Source: Anagrus nilaparvatae
Taxonomy: Eukaryota; Arthropoda; Insecta; Hymenoptera; Mymaridae
DNA: 64,000 bases
Assembly (NCBI GenBank): GCA_022575985.1
Contig: JAKSXM010000263.1
Location: 4,630,001-4,694,000, forward strand
Reading direction: 5' to 3'
In this document: positions 1 through 9,817 of the stretch, in pieces
Numbering within the stretch: the stretch's first letter is position 1
Layout: the number at the start of each line of letters is the position of its first letter
Translations under genes and position numbers: made by a program
The notes under the pieces: generated by a model
Databases searched by the model: none
What the model saw: the letters and a program-made list of their open reading frames with translations, nothing else
Told to the model about the DNA's origin: nothing

Positions 1-681
1 ATAGCAAATTGTATAAGTTCAAATAAATATGTAATATGTCCTCCGCTGAAGAAATTCTCTTTAGAAGATTCTTGTGAAAGGGCAATGTTGATTACACCAC
101 ATTACAAGTCATTAAAATTTTGTAATTACGAAACTTTCAACTCTAGTGAATTTTGGCATTTGTTATCCTCCAACGATGGGTGGTTATTTTCACTTAAAGA
201 AGAGTTAAAAATGAAGTTAAAATGTGAAAATAAAAATGATACTCATATAGTTATTTCGGGAACTGGAATGTTACAACTTGCACACTCTTGCGAATTAGAA
301 TCAAAAAAATTTGTTATTCATGGATCAAAATATAAAGAAATATCCCATGTATATAAAACAAAATTTAGAGTAAAAATTTGTGAAACTAAGATTAATTCTA
401 ATGTAAAGATATCAATACTTATAATAGGAAGTATATCTCTAATTTTTATTGCAATTATTTCTCTTCTATACTCTTTAACTTACTATAAAACTAACCCTGC
501 TGAAGTATCTGTCACTACTGGTGTGCAAATTAACAATTCTACTCAAATGTCATCTATTCAATTTCAATTCCCTCAATATCATTACGATGTTCCAAAACCT
601 CCCAAACCAATTTATGACACGCCTAAACATACAATTATTTGTTCCAGTCAAAATGAACGCTGTATATTTCGACAAGAATAG
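1..681 (+). CDS. env: Endogenous retroviral envelope glycoprotein, C-terminal part
   Basis: The reading frame is open from base 1, so the N-terminal part lies outside the window. The visible 226 residues have spaced cysteines, a Trp/Phe-rich stretch, a GTG-type turn followed by a cysteine (near base 260-290), and one strongly hydrophobic segment (about bases 400-485) followed by a polar tail rich in Pro, Gln and Asn. This layout of ectodomain, single membrane anchor and short cytoplasmic tail is that of insect retroviral Env proteins related to baculovirus F (in Ty3/gypsy errantiviruses and some BEL/Pao elements). Assignment rests on pattern and recall, not a search. The next ORF overlaps its last 29 bases in another frame. 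The frame is uninterrupted, so the copy may be young. If functional it would be a membrane fusion protein. Confidence 0.6.
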   Translation: MANCISSNKYVICPPLKKFSLEDSCERAMLITPHYKSLKFCNYETFNSSEFWHLLSSNDGWLFSLKEELKMKLKCENKNDTHIVISGTGMLQLAHSCELESKKFVIHGSKYKEISHVYKTKFRVKICETKINSNVKISILIIGSISLIFIAIISLLYSLTYYKTNPAEVSVTTGVQINNSTQMSSIQFQFPQYHYDVPKPPKPIYDTPKHTIICSSQNERCIFRQE

Positions 682-1579
682 TAAAACTTTCAAATCTTGC
701 GAAGAAACAACAAAGGAAGTTCAACTGTATACTATAGATAGTGTTTTTAGAACTTACGGATACACCATAGACGATCTTATACCTGCCTTTTTTAGGTATC
801 GAGAGTTCAAATATTTTAAATCCAGGAAACCATTTGATATTTTTAATCCTATGAATATGTTAGTTTCAATTATATATCACAATAAATATTTCGCTGACAT
901 ATTCAAACATATGGAAGATAACGAAGGACACGAAGGAGAATTATTCGAAACAAGCTTTTGTATAGTTAATCTCTTCCAATTTACTTTTGGAAATAATGGC
1001 TTTGGTATAACAAAAGAAAGAGTCCTTTGTGGAACCTGTCCCAGAAGTCTTAGATATGGTGAAATATGTCGATTCTGTTGTTCCAATAGAATTTCAATAA
1101 TGGAAATGAGTTATAGAGCTCCATACTGCACATGTCAATGGAAAATTAACACTGATATCCCTGTCTGTCAGTTATGTGCCTCCGAAGGAGCTATAGGAAA
1201 TTTCTTTTTACAAAACTTAACAATAGATGTACCATATCACTTAGCACACTTTGGATTAAAGTGTTACAAATCTTTGTTCTGGCGACTAGCCTATTATGAT
1301 TGGATACACGATGCAGTCTGGTGCTTCCAATGTATTAACGAAGAAAGAAATGCTAGAAACTTAACTACTGCCGGACTTATAACACCCGGGAATAATTTTC
1401 ATATCGTGTCACGAGTACAAATTAGGGTAAATTGTATTTCTTGTGATAAATGCATATTAGTTAATTGTAATATTGACTTGTGTCAAGGATGTCAGATGTA
1501 CTCTAGAAAGGAAATCGAATCAATAGCTTTAAGTAAAATTTACATGATTAATATAATGCAAAACGAATATTATTTATAA
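653..1579 (+). CDS. Cysteine-rich ORF overlapping env; unknown accessory protein
   Basis: An intact 308-codon frame starts at an ATG in a good context (AAAATGA) inside the last 29 bases of env. The same frame is open further upstream to 521, but this start best fits an accessory gene. The protein has no signal peptide or membrane segment that I can see. Its C-terminal two thirds holds many cysteine pairs: CGTC, CRFCC, CTC, CQLC, CFQC, CISCDKC and CQGC. This suggests several zinc-binding sites. The N-terminal third is charged and aromatic with no recognised domain. The position between env and the 3' LTR is where complex retroviruses keep regulatory genes, so an accessory or nucleic-acid-binding role is an inference only. 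I do not recognise the family. The intact frame over 300 codons in such AT-rich DNA argues for recent selection or recent insertion. Confidence 0.5.
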   Translation: MNAVYFDKNSKTFKSCEETTKEVQLYTIDSVFRTYGYTIDDLIPAFFRYREFKYFKSRKPFDIFNPMNMLVSIIYHNKYFADIFKHMEDNEGHEGELFETSFCIVNLFQFTFGNNGFGITKERVLCGTCPRSLRYGEICRFCCSNRISIMEMSYRAPYCTCQWKINTDIPVCQLCASEGAIGNFFLQNLTIDVPYHLAHFGLKCYKSLFWRLAYYDWIHDAVWCFQCINEERNARNLTTAGLITPGNNFHIVSRVQIRVNCISCDKCILVNCNIDLCQGCQMYSRKEIESIALSKIYMINIMQNEYYL

Positions 1580-1630
1580 AAAAAAAAAAGGAGAGAAAAT
1601 AGAATTAATTTTTTTTGTTTTTGTTTTGTG

Positions 1631-1666
<36 letters not shown>

Positions 1667-1678
1667 AAAAAAAAAAAA

Positions 1679-1710
<32 letters not shown>

Positions 1711-2554
1711 AATAAAAAAAAAAAAGAAAAAAAAAAAATATTGTGTTGTAAAAATATAAAATATATATATTTGTTTTTTTTGTAAATTTAAGAAATATAT
1801 CTATATGTGTGAATTAAATTTAAAATAATTTTTAATCTAAATGTTTGAATTAAGTTTGAAATAATTTTAATTTTAAGGATAATTTTAGTTTTAAGAACAA
1901 TTTATAAACAATTTTTGAGAAAATTGTAAATTAAACTTATGAAAACTTTTAAACTATATGTGTGAATTAAATTTAAGATAATTTTTAAGAAAATTTTAAT
2001 CTAAATGTGTAAATTAAACTTAAGAAAACTTTTAAACTATATGTGTGAATTAAATTTAAGATAATTTTTAAGAAAATTTTAATCTAAATGTGTGAATTAA
2101 ATTTGAAATAATTTAAATTTTAAGGATAATTTTTAGTTTCAAGAACAATTTATAAACAATTTTTGAGAAAATTTAAACTTATGAAAACTTTTAAACTATA
2201 TGTGTGAATTAAATTTAAAATAATTTTTAAGAAAATTTTAATCTAAATGTGTGAATTAAATTTGAAATAATTTAAATTTTAAGGATAATTTTTAGTTTCA
2301 AGAACAATTTATAAACAATTTTTGAGAAAATTTAAACTTATGAAAACTTTTAAACTATATGTGTGAATTAAATTTAAGATAATTTTTAAGAAAATTTTAA
2401 TCTAAATATGTGAATTAAATTTGAAATAATTTTAATTTTAAGGATAATTTTTAGTTTCAAGAACAATTTATAAACAATTTTTGAGAAAATTTAAATTTAA
2501 GAAAACTTTTAAACTATATGTGTGAAAAAAAAAAAAAAAAAAAAAAAAAAAATA

Positions 2555-2594
<40 letters not shown>

Positions 2595-2860
2595 TTTTGT
2601 GTGAATTAAATTTGAAATAATTTTAATTTTAAGTTTTAAGAACAATTTATAAACAATTTTTGAGAAAATTTAAATTTTTAAACTATATGTGTAAATTAAA
2701 ATAATTTTTAAGAAAATTTTTAATCCAAATGTGTGAATTAATTTCAAGATAATTTTTATGATAAAGAAATTTTTGTAAAATTTTATAAAATATTTGTAAA
2801 AGATAAGACTGAACTGACTAAATTGCACGAGCTTATTTTTTTTAAGCTTATGCAATATTT
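1580..2860. repeat. A-tracts and 160-bp tandem array upstream of the 3' LTR
   Basis: No gene. Long A-runs (about 1629-1735 and 2526-2591) flank a tandem array. The phrase AAACTATATGTGTGAA recurs near 1951, 2033, 2193, 2352 and 2512, giving one short unit and then a period of about 160 bp. Units differ by a few substitutions. The array sits between the last ORF and the polypurine tract, so it belongs to the 3' untranslated part of the retroelement. Confidence 0.75.
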
Positions 2861-2862
2861 TA

Positions 2863-3357
2863 AGTGGGGGGGTGTAATGTCCGAACGTCCATAAAATAAT
2901 TTTTTTTATAATTTTTTAATATTATTATTATTATTATTATTATCAATTTTTTTATATTTTAATATAGAAATTATATAAGAACTTGATCTCTAAAACAGTC
3001 TTGACATGAGTTATGATGGGCCATAAAGCATGTCAACGACATCCAAAATATAAACCCCGTCGCGACCGCGAACAGTTCAGTGTTATTTTAATTTCTCCAA
3101 CTATTCATTCTAATCTTTCTTCTACTGTAATCAAGTGTTAATTTTTGTTCATTCTTTTTATTCAAGTATCTTAATAAATCCAAGGTAAATAATTTAAATA
3201 TCTTGTATTCTTTATTTATTTCAAATTTTATACTAACTTTCCATTTTCCTTTCTAATTTAAATAAATTAATCTTAAAGTTTAAATAAATTTAAACTTAAA
3301 TTTGATATTTTATCATTGATTTATAAATAAATAAATAAGTGGTAACAATATCATTTC
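2863..3357 (+). mobile_element. Polypurine tract and 3' LTR of the env-bearing retroelement
   Basis: A purine run (AAGTGGGGGGG, about 2862-2872) is followed at 2873 by TGTAATGTCC, the expected start of an LTR. Downstream are a TATA-like AATATAAA near 3048, an initiator-like TCAGTG near 3077 and an AATAAA poly(A) signal at 3173-3178, giving a U3-R-U5 order. The right end cannot be fixed because no second LTR is in the window; the flanking repeat begins by 3358, so this is an upper limit. The TG start argues against a classical errantivirus LTR and leaves BEL/Pao or another gypsy lineage open. Confidence 0.55.
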
Positions 3358-4140
3358 ACGAGGTTCTTAAAACTAGTACTTCCATGGAAATAAATTAGGT
3401 AGTACGTCCAAAAAGAAAAAAAAGTTTCGTATTTTTTGTATTTTTTTGTGAAAAAAATTTTAGGTAAAAAGTTTTCAAAAAATTAAGTATAAGATTGGAG
3501 ATATCAAGTAAAAACCATACTTTCAAGTATAAGTACTTTCATAAAAATAAATGAGGTATTACATCCAAAATAAAAAAAAAGGGGGGGTTGAGATTTTTTG
3601 ATAAAAAAATGTTTGAAAAAAAAAATTAGGTTTTAATTCGATAATGGTTTTGAAAAATCACTAGTTACAATATTTTCAGATATTAGTACTTTCATAGAAT
3701 TAAATGAGGTATTACACCAAAAAAAAAAAAATATTGCAATTTTTTTTATTTTTCTTTTTTTTTAATTTTGAGAATAAAAATTTTGAAAAAATTAAGTATC
3801 AATTCCAAAAAATTATAATAAACAAGGTTCTTAAAACTAGTACTTCCATGAAAATAAATTAGGTACTAAGTCCAAAAAGAAAAAAAAAATTGGTATTTTT
3901 TGTATTTTTTTGTGAAAAAAAATTTAGAAAAAAAATTTTCAGAAAATTAAGTATCCGATTCGAGATATCATGTAAAAACCATACTTTCAAATATAAGTAC
4001 TTTCATGGAAATAAATGTGGTATTACATCCAAATCAAAAAAAAAAAAAGTACCTCGAGCTTTTTTGGTGAAAAAATTTTTGAAAAAAAAATTAGGTCTTA
4101 ATTCTATAATATTTGTGAAATATCACCGATTACATACATA

Positions 4141-4194
<54 letters not shown>

Positions 4195-4310
4195 GACTTT
4201 TTTTAAAAACAGGTTTTTTAGCTTCCTGGGGTCCCAAAACGTGCTTATATGCCAAAAAATAGAAAATCAAATTTTGACCTAACACAATGGTTCCTCTTTG
4301 AGAAACCAAT
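3358..4310 (-). repeat. Interspersed repeat with about 150-180-bp subunits and a CA microsatellite
   Basis: Imperfect tandem units each contain a phrase like AAAGTACTTCCATGGAAATA followed by a long A-rich stretch. They end in a (CA)n run (about 4145-4190) and a GGTTCCTC...GAAACC inverted repeat (about 4282-4305). The same family is present in opposite orientation at about 25330-26285 and again at 40870-41830, where the terminal inverted repeat is perfect (GGTTCCTC ATA GAGGAACC). The ORF that crosses it is low-complexity and not a gene. Confidence 0.6.
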
Positions 4311-5490
4311 ATATATATTCATGTTTTCTCATGGTGTAAAATAAAAAAACATTATTTTATGACTCTAAATGGTTTGCTATGCGTTTTTAGGTACAAAAAA
4401 TATGGCTTGTAATTTCACAACTGTTTGTCGCAAATTTTCGATTAAAATTTGCAATTTTTCTACAAAAATCGTAAAATTACGACATAGTTGTAAATTTACG
4501 ATTTTGTCGAAAATTTACGAAAAAATAAATCGTTAATTTACTATTTTTTCGCAAATTTATAAGTATTAGTAAATTTCCGATTTTTGTCGAAAAATTGCAA
4601 ATTTTTTCGAAAATTTACAGTGTTCTTATCTATTTTTAAAAAGTTTTTTTACCTAAAAAGTTATTTTAAAAATTTATGGTAGCTCAGATACGAAAAACAC
4701 GTTTTTTGACATAAAAGTGAAAAAATCTTTTTGGCACCTATCGCCGATTTCTTGTTCACGATTTTTTTCGGTTTTCTGAAGGTTCAAACTATCTGAAAAC
4801 ACGGGTTATATCAATGTGCCCACAAAAAAAAAATTTACGATTTCAGGCTCAAATTAAGTATAACTTTTAAAATAATTGCTCATAAATATTCATTATGTTT
4901 CTAATTTCTAAAATAAATTCTTTTTGTTTTTATAAAAATTTCTAAGATTAATTTGTAACCTGAATTTTTAATAAAATAGAAAATTAAAAAGTATGAAATG
5001 AAAAAATATTTCAAAAAGAAGTTAAGTTTTATCATAGACTTTTGCAGTGGGTCTGTAACTTATAAAATATTTTTATTAAAAACAAACTTACTTATTAAAT
5101 TTAGGTTTTGAAATGATATGAAAAGGTTTCTTATATAAATACTATATTATTTAAATTTGGAAAAATGTTTTAATTTCTTTGAAAAATTTTTGAATCAGGA
5201 TGTAAAAAAATGTTTACTCTTATTTTTTTTAGCTTAAATGTTGTAAGATTTATATATAAATGTATTAAATTTGTATGAATTACGAATATAAATATATACA
5301 CTGCTCTGAAAATATAACATAAATATAAAACTTGAATATTGTTAAAAAAAAATTATTATAATGCAAAAACGGAATGTAATAATGTTATAATTAATGTTAT
5401 AAATTAAGAACTATTGTAATTTAATTAATGCAAAAATAAGATAATCAATATGTACAAACCCGTATGAAAATTAAATAAATATAATATATA
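4311..5490. other. AT-rich intergenic DNA without a gene
   Basis: I see no coding region. At 4430-4620 there is a run of degenerate 25-30-bp units built on AAATTTACGATTTTTTCG. The rest is unstructured AT-rich sequence. Confidence 0.5.
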
Positions 5491-6014
5491 CTAGGGGGCT
5501 CCGCCCCCTGCGCGCTTCGCGCGCCAACCCCCTTAGACTGATTGAAAAAGTGGGTTAGTCATGAGAACAACAAATGTAAAATTTTAAATACAATTTTAAT
5601 AATTACTTTCAATTAAAAATATTGATTATATTGTTTTTCTTTTATTTTAAAATTCGTTAATAGGTTTATAATTAATTGATTTATCGGCTTAAAAATAAAA
5701 AAAAATAAAGTCACTTAGACTCATAAGGGCCGATTTTGTGAAGTAGTACCTTATTGGCCCAAAAGTATCAAATTAGCCCAAAAATGTCAATAACTAAGAA
5801 AATTGAAAATTTTATTATACCCCATAAGGTTCGTTTACACCCACAAGGTACGGTTTTTCCCAATATTGTTACCATATTGTAGTCAGAATGGCTCAAAAGT
5901 GTCAGAGTGGCCCAAAAGTGTCAGATTGGCCCAAAAGTGTCAGAATGGCCCAAAGGTGTCATTCGACAGCGGCGGCAGCGGCGACAGCGGTTATAACTTT
6001 ATAATATATAGAGA
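5491..6014 (-). mobile_element. Helitron/HINE-like element copy 1 with hairpin terminus and 19-bp minisatellite
   Basis: Read on the minus strand, the element ends in a GCGCG/CGCGC hairpin, a GGGGGC/GCCCCC hairpin and then CTAG followed by T, which fits a Helitron-type 3' end. Internally, 19-bp units of the form GTGTCAGAATGGCCCAAAA lie at about 5880-5960, followed by a GCGGCGGCAGCGG run and TTATAACTTTATAATATATAG. The same parts in the same order occur in opposite orientation at 9293-9817. The inner boundary is where similarity to that copy stops and is approximate. Confidence 0.5.
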
Positions 6015-6183
6015 TATACAGCGTATCAGGCAACTCGTAGTAGGTAGAAAAAATTGTTCGATAGCTATAGCCACTATATAGAGAGCGCGTAAACTATAGT
6101 ATAGTATAGCAATATATATTCTTTGAGTATAACTATCGAACAATTTTTTCAACCTACTACGAGTTGCCTGATACCCTGTATAT
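6015..6183. repeat. Inverted repeat, about 54-bp arms
   Basis: The arms at about 6015-6068 and 6128-6183 are reverse complements with only a few mismatches; both contain CAGGCAACTCGTAGTAGG or its complement. The 59-bp loop has TATAG repeats. It would form a long hairpin if transcribed. It looks like a foldback MITE or a partial element; no target-site duplication could be assigned. Confidence 0.65.
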
Positions 6184-6196
6184 ATATATATATATA

Positions 6197-6559
6197 CTAG
6201 CATAGGTGTGAGGGGGGGCTCCGCCCCCCCTGATCTATTTCCGGTGTTGTTGTTATTGATTTTTTATTATTATCATGTTGTTATTGTCCAAAATATATAT
6301 CAATGTCAAAAAAAATTAACGCCTTGAAATAAGCTAAAATTTTTTTCTTAATGTAGACCTTTTACCAGTTCAAATGTGACCAATAAGATAAAATTTGTAG
6401 TAAATTCAAAGGAGTGGTGCAATTTTGAAAATGGGCTAGATCAGGCTATTTTTGGACCTTTGAACAGACATATTTCGGGCCCATGAGGTGCTAGAGGACT
6501 AAAACTTTGGCTGAGGGACTTTTTTATCACCCCAAACTATACCCTAAAATTTGAGTTGA
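6197..6559 (-). mobile_element. Non-autonomous Helitron-like element, tandem copy 1
   Basis: On the minus strand the copy starts with TCAACTC, and ends with a seven-base-pair G/C hairpin (GGGGGGG CGGAG CCCCCCC), eleven bases of spacer, CTAG and a flanking T. This is the Helitron end structure (5' TC, 3' hairpin, CTRR). It carries no coding sequence. An almost identical copy follows 375 bp downstream in the same orientation. Confidence 0.7.
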
Positions 6560-6571
6560 ATATATATAATA

Positions 6572-6935
6572 CTAGCATAGGTGTGAGGGGGGGCTCCGCC
6601 CCCCCTGATCTATTCCCGGTGTTGTTGTTATTGATTTTTTATTATTATCAATGTTGTTATTGTCCAAAATATATATCAATGTCAAAAAAAATTAACGCCT
6701 TGAAATAAGCTAAAATTTTTTTCTTAATGTAGACCTTTTACCAGTTCAAATGTGACCAATAAGATAAAATTTGTAGTAAATTCAAAGGAATGGTGCAATT
6801 TTGAAAATGGGCCAGATCAGGCTATTTTTGGACCTTTGAACAGACATATTTCGGGCCAATGAGGTGCTAGAGGACTAAAACTTTGGCTGAGGGACTTTTT
6901 TATCACCCCAAACTATACCCTAAAATTTGAGTTGA
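6572..6935 (-). mobile_element. Non-autonomous Helitron-like element, tandem copy 2
   Basis: This has the same termini and hairpin as the neighbouring copy and differs from it by about five substitutions and one single-base indel. A 12-bp AT linker separates the two. Head-to-tail pairs are known for rolling-circle transposons that read past or restart at a terminus. Confidence 0.7.
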
Positions 6936-7079
6936 ATATATATAATATATAGTAAAAAATTTTATTAATTTTTTTTTTTAATTTTAAAGCAACGTACGTT
7001 TTTAATAAAAATTTAACTAAGTACGCATAAATTACATTTTAATATAGAATATAAATTACATTATAATATACACAGACCC

Positions 7080-7452
7080 ACAAATAAATGATTAGAAATA
7101 CCATAAAAATAAAAAAATGAAAAAAATTTTTTTACCAGCTTTAAAAATATTTTATAAAATTTTAAAGATACCTCCGTTTTGAATAAAAATTTCAGAGAAT
7201 ACGTAAAAATTAGTGCTGAATCAAATACTATGAAGTGCGATAGCTAAATTTTTCGATAGTCTCGAGATATTTCAATTTTTGTTAAAATTTTTAAAAAATG
7301 TTATCAAGTTCAAAAATACTAAAAATTAAATATCTCAAAAACTACGACAGCTAATCAGAAAATATAGGGCCTATGTCACGCGCAGACTTTTTATCTTTTA
7401 TTTTGACACCGGTTTCATGCCAATTGGTTTGGCGGTTCTTGCGTGATGAGTG

Positions 7453-7488
<36 letters not shown>

Positions 7489-7520
7489 AATAAATTTTCA
7501 AATATATGGCTCGTTTTCAT
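7080..7520 (+). repeat. Interspersed repeat with GACA microsatellite tail (LINE 3'-end-like)
   Basis: About 400 bp are clearly similar to 24590-25010 and 40135-40555, sharing phrases such as GATAGTCTCGAGATATTT and TTTTGACACCGGTTT. Here it ends in (CAGA)n followed by AACAAATAAATTTT; in the other copies it ends in (CA)n then AAATAAATTTTTAAAT. A conserved 3' part ending in a variable microsatellite is typical of RTE-like LINE tails, but no coding part is attached, so the class is a guess. Confidence 0.5.
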
Positions 7521-8160
7521 TTTTTTTGAAAAAATAGCTTTCAAAAAATAAAAATAAAAAATTCCTTTTTTAAAGTCCAAACAAGACTTTTTAGACTTTT
7601 TTCACCAATATTTATTCAGTGTTGCATAAAAATCACCATAACGAACCTTTTACATCAATTTATTACATTTTTTCATATAATTATAAGGTAAAAACAGGTT
7701 AAAACCATTAAAAACCAAAATCGTTACATACGGCCTTAATGTATGAATTTTTCTAGGTTTTATGTATTTTAGAGAACAATATCATATATTTTTAAAGAAT
7801 TCTTACTAAAAAAACGAGTTTTGGAGGTAAATTTTAAAAGTATTAAATAATTTAAAAAAAAAAGAGGAACGGTAAAGGCAGGAACGGTAAAGGCTTTTTT
7901 ATAGAAAAATCAAAATAATTCATAGACAAATGAACAAAAAAACTTTTCCGTTTGGAAAGTAAAGTATTTTTCATTTCATGATGTAAATATGCTACACTTT
8001 CTGCCCGCAAATCTATGCTTGAAAGTCGCATTTTTTTTCAACCTCTTGTTTTTTCTAGGGAAAAAAGTAACAACTTTCAGCAGTAGTTATAACAAACTAT
8101 AGCATATATTTTTTTTTAATTTTAAATTAAATATTTTATTGCTTAAAAAAAAAAAACAGT
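7521..8160. other. AT-rich DNA without a gene
   Basis: No coding or structural feature was found, apart from a short motif (GGAACGGTAAAGGC) that occurs twice in a row near 7866-7890 and again in similar form near 8689 and 9087. These scattered copies suggest a degraded dispersed repeat. Confidence 0.4.
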
Positions 8161-8162
8161 AT

Positions 8163-8232
8163 CTGTCACAGTGAGTCTCGAACCGGGGACCTCTATATTA
8201 ATATCTTAACACGCTGCCAACGCGCTAATGAT
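8163..8232 (-). pseudogene. tRNA-like remnant, possibly a SINE head
   Basis: On the minus strand there is an A-box-like TAGCGCGTTGGCAGCG and, about 30 bases on, a B-box-like GGTTCGAGAC. The D-arm and an anticodon-length stretch can be placed between them. The T-stem is mismatched and no acceptor stem pairs, so this is not a working tRNA. It is either a decayed tRNA gene or the 5' part of a tRNA-derived SINE. Confidence 0.45.
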
Positions 8233-8451
8233 TCGTATGCATTAAAATCGAATTTTGTTAAATATATGGTCTCGAAAAGAAAGAGTGAGAAAGAAGATTA
8301 GAGAACTGAAGGTTGTCTCTTTATCCACGCACATTATATTATGCAATATAAATGTATATGTAAATTATTGATTTAATTATTCTTATTATTTTTCTTTTTG
8401 CATCAAATGCAGCATATTTACATCTGAAAATAAAAACCCATGTGAATAGCA

Positions 8452-8600
8452 GGGGACGAAAGAATTATATTGACTCGTGACGGGAAAGGTCGCTCGGTAT
8501 ACTGACAAAGACAGCACTCGCCTTCGGCTCGTGCCATCTTTGTCAGTATACCTCTCGACCGTTCCCGTCAACTCGTCTGATATAATTCTCTTTCGTCCCT
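8452..8600. repeat. Long imperfect hairpin, about 70-bp arms
   Basis: The arms run from GGGGACGAAAGAATTATATT to its complement AATTCTCTTTCGTCCCTT, with an apex at CCTTCGG (about 8521-8527). Pairing includes GTATACTGACAAAGA against TCTTTGTCAGTATAC. It is more GC-rich than its surroundings. It may be a foldback MITE; the length and bulge pattern would also suit a hairpin small-RNA precursor. Confidence 0.65.
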
Positions 8601-8610
8601 TGCAATACAA

Positions 8611-9292
8611 ATAGATATTTATGATTGAAACTTACTAAGTTTTTAATATTTTAATTACAACGCTTCTTAATAGGAGATCTAGGGGGGTACGGTAAAGGCT
8701 TTTGTTTTTGTCCCTTCGTTATTTCTGAACTTAAACCCATTTTGTTTTCCTATTTAAGGACCTCTTAAAGTGCTCTCGATGTGAGAATTTATTTTTTATG
8801 TATTTAAGTTGTCATTTATGCGATTAAAAGGTTTTAAAAATGTTTTTATGAAGAGAAATCAAATTTAATATAAATAAAATACGTTTTACGTACACATTTT
8901 GTAAAATCGTGTGACACCCCTTCTCACCCTTGTAATAATTAGGAAAAGTAAGTTTAAATTTTTTCTATATGGAAAAAGTTTAACCTTATAGTATAGCAAT
9001 TAATCCCCAAATAAAAATTTTTTATAATTAATTGATAGGTGTGAATGACAGACACTCAAAGTATAGGAATCTCCTTTGTGACAGGGAACGGTAAAGGCTT
9101 TTTTGCTATATTTTTATGTTTTATAGTAGTTAAAACATTAAAATATGTTGATTTTTATGGTGTACCATCAAAAACTTATCGAAATTAAAAATTAAAAAAA
9201 AAAAATTTTTTTAAATGAATGCATCTGGTAGTCAGAAACGTGCTGTACGTCACTTTTGCAAAAAAAACGATAATGAGCCATATATAGTATTA
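8611..9292. other. AT-rich DNA without a gene
   Basis: I see nothing beyond two further copies of the GGAACGGTAAAGGCTTTT-like phrase (near 8689 and 9087). Confidence 0.4.
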
Positions 9293-9817
9293 AGATATAT
9301 CTATATATTATAAAGTTATAAACGCTGCCGCCGCTGCCGCTGACGTCGCCGCTGTCGCCTGAGCCCTTTGGGCCAAAATGGACCTTTTGGGCCAATGTGG
9401 TCCTATTGGGCCAATGTGGTCCTTTTGGGCCAATTTGGTCCTTTTGGGCCAAAGTGAACCTATTGGGCCAATGTGGTCCTTTTGGGCCAAAGTGGTCCTT
9501 TTGGGCCAAAGTGGTCCTTTTGGGCCAATGTGGTCCTTTTGGGCAAAAGTAAACCTATTGGGTCAATGTGGTCCTTTTGGGCCAAAGTGAACCTATTGGG
9601 CCAAAGTGGTCCTTTTGGGCCAATGTGGTTTTTTCTATATTTAAGCAATTATTATAAAGTTGTATTACGATACAAAATCTACAACCACTGTCAAGAATTT
9701 TTTTGTTTCAAAAAGAATAAGGTACACCTGGCAAGTGATTAAAAATATACTATCGCAATACTTCAATCACTCTGCGGGGGTTGGCACGCAAAGCGCGCAG
9801 GGGGCGCAGCCCCCTAG
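9293..9817 (+). mobile_element. Helitron/HINE-like element copy 2, expanded 19-bp minisatellite
   Basis: This is the inverted counterpart of 5491-6014. It contains TTATAAAGTTATAA, a GC-rich GCCGCCGCTGCCGC run (about 9325-9360), then about fifteen 19-bp units of the form CCTTTTGGGCCAATGTGGT (9361-9640). It ends with the paired G/C hairpins and CTAG at 9814-9817. The minisatellite is open in several frames on both strands (Trp/Pro/Gly-rich one way, Gln/Lys/Pro-rich the other); this is a side effect of the 19-bp unit and not a gene. Array length differs greatly between the two copies, as in Helentron-associated (HINE/DINE-1) elements. Confidence 0.55.

Noticed and set aside
877..1086. Minus-strand ORF of 69 codons
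   Set aside because: Shadow of the cysteine-rich ORF on the plus strand.
8163..8232. Functional tRNA gene
   Set aside because: A- and B-box-like sequences are present but the T-stem and acceptor stem do not pair.
9192..9742. Five overlapping ORFs of 60-105 codons on both strands
   Set aside because: All are frames through the 19-bp minisatellite; the same repeat peptide appears in several frames, with no start context or domain.
5491..9817. One 4.3-kb transposon with about 55-bp terminal inverted repeats
   Set aside because: The inner parts on both sides repeat in the same order, so two separate inverted copies explain it better; left open as a test.
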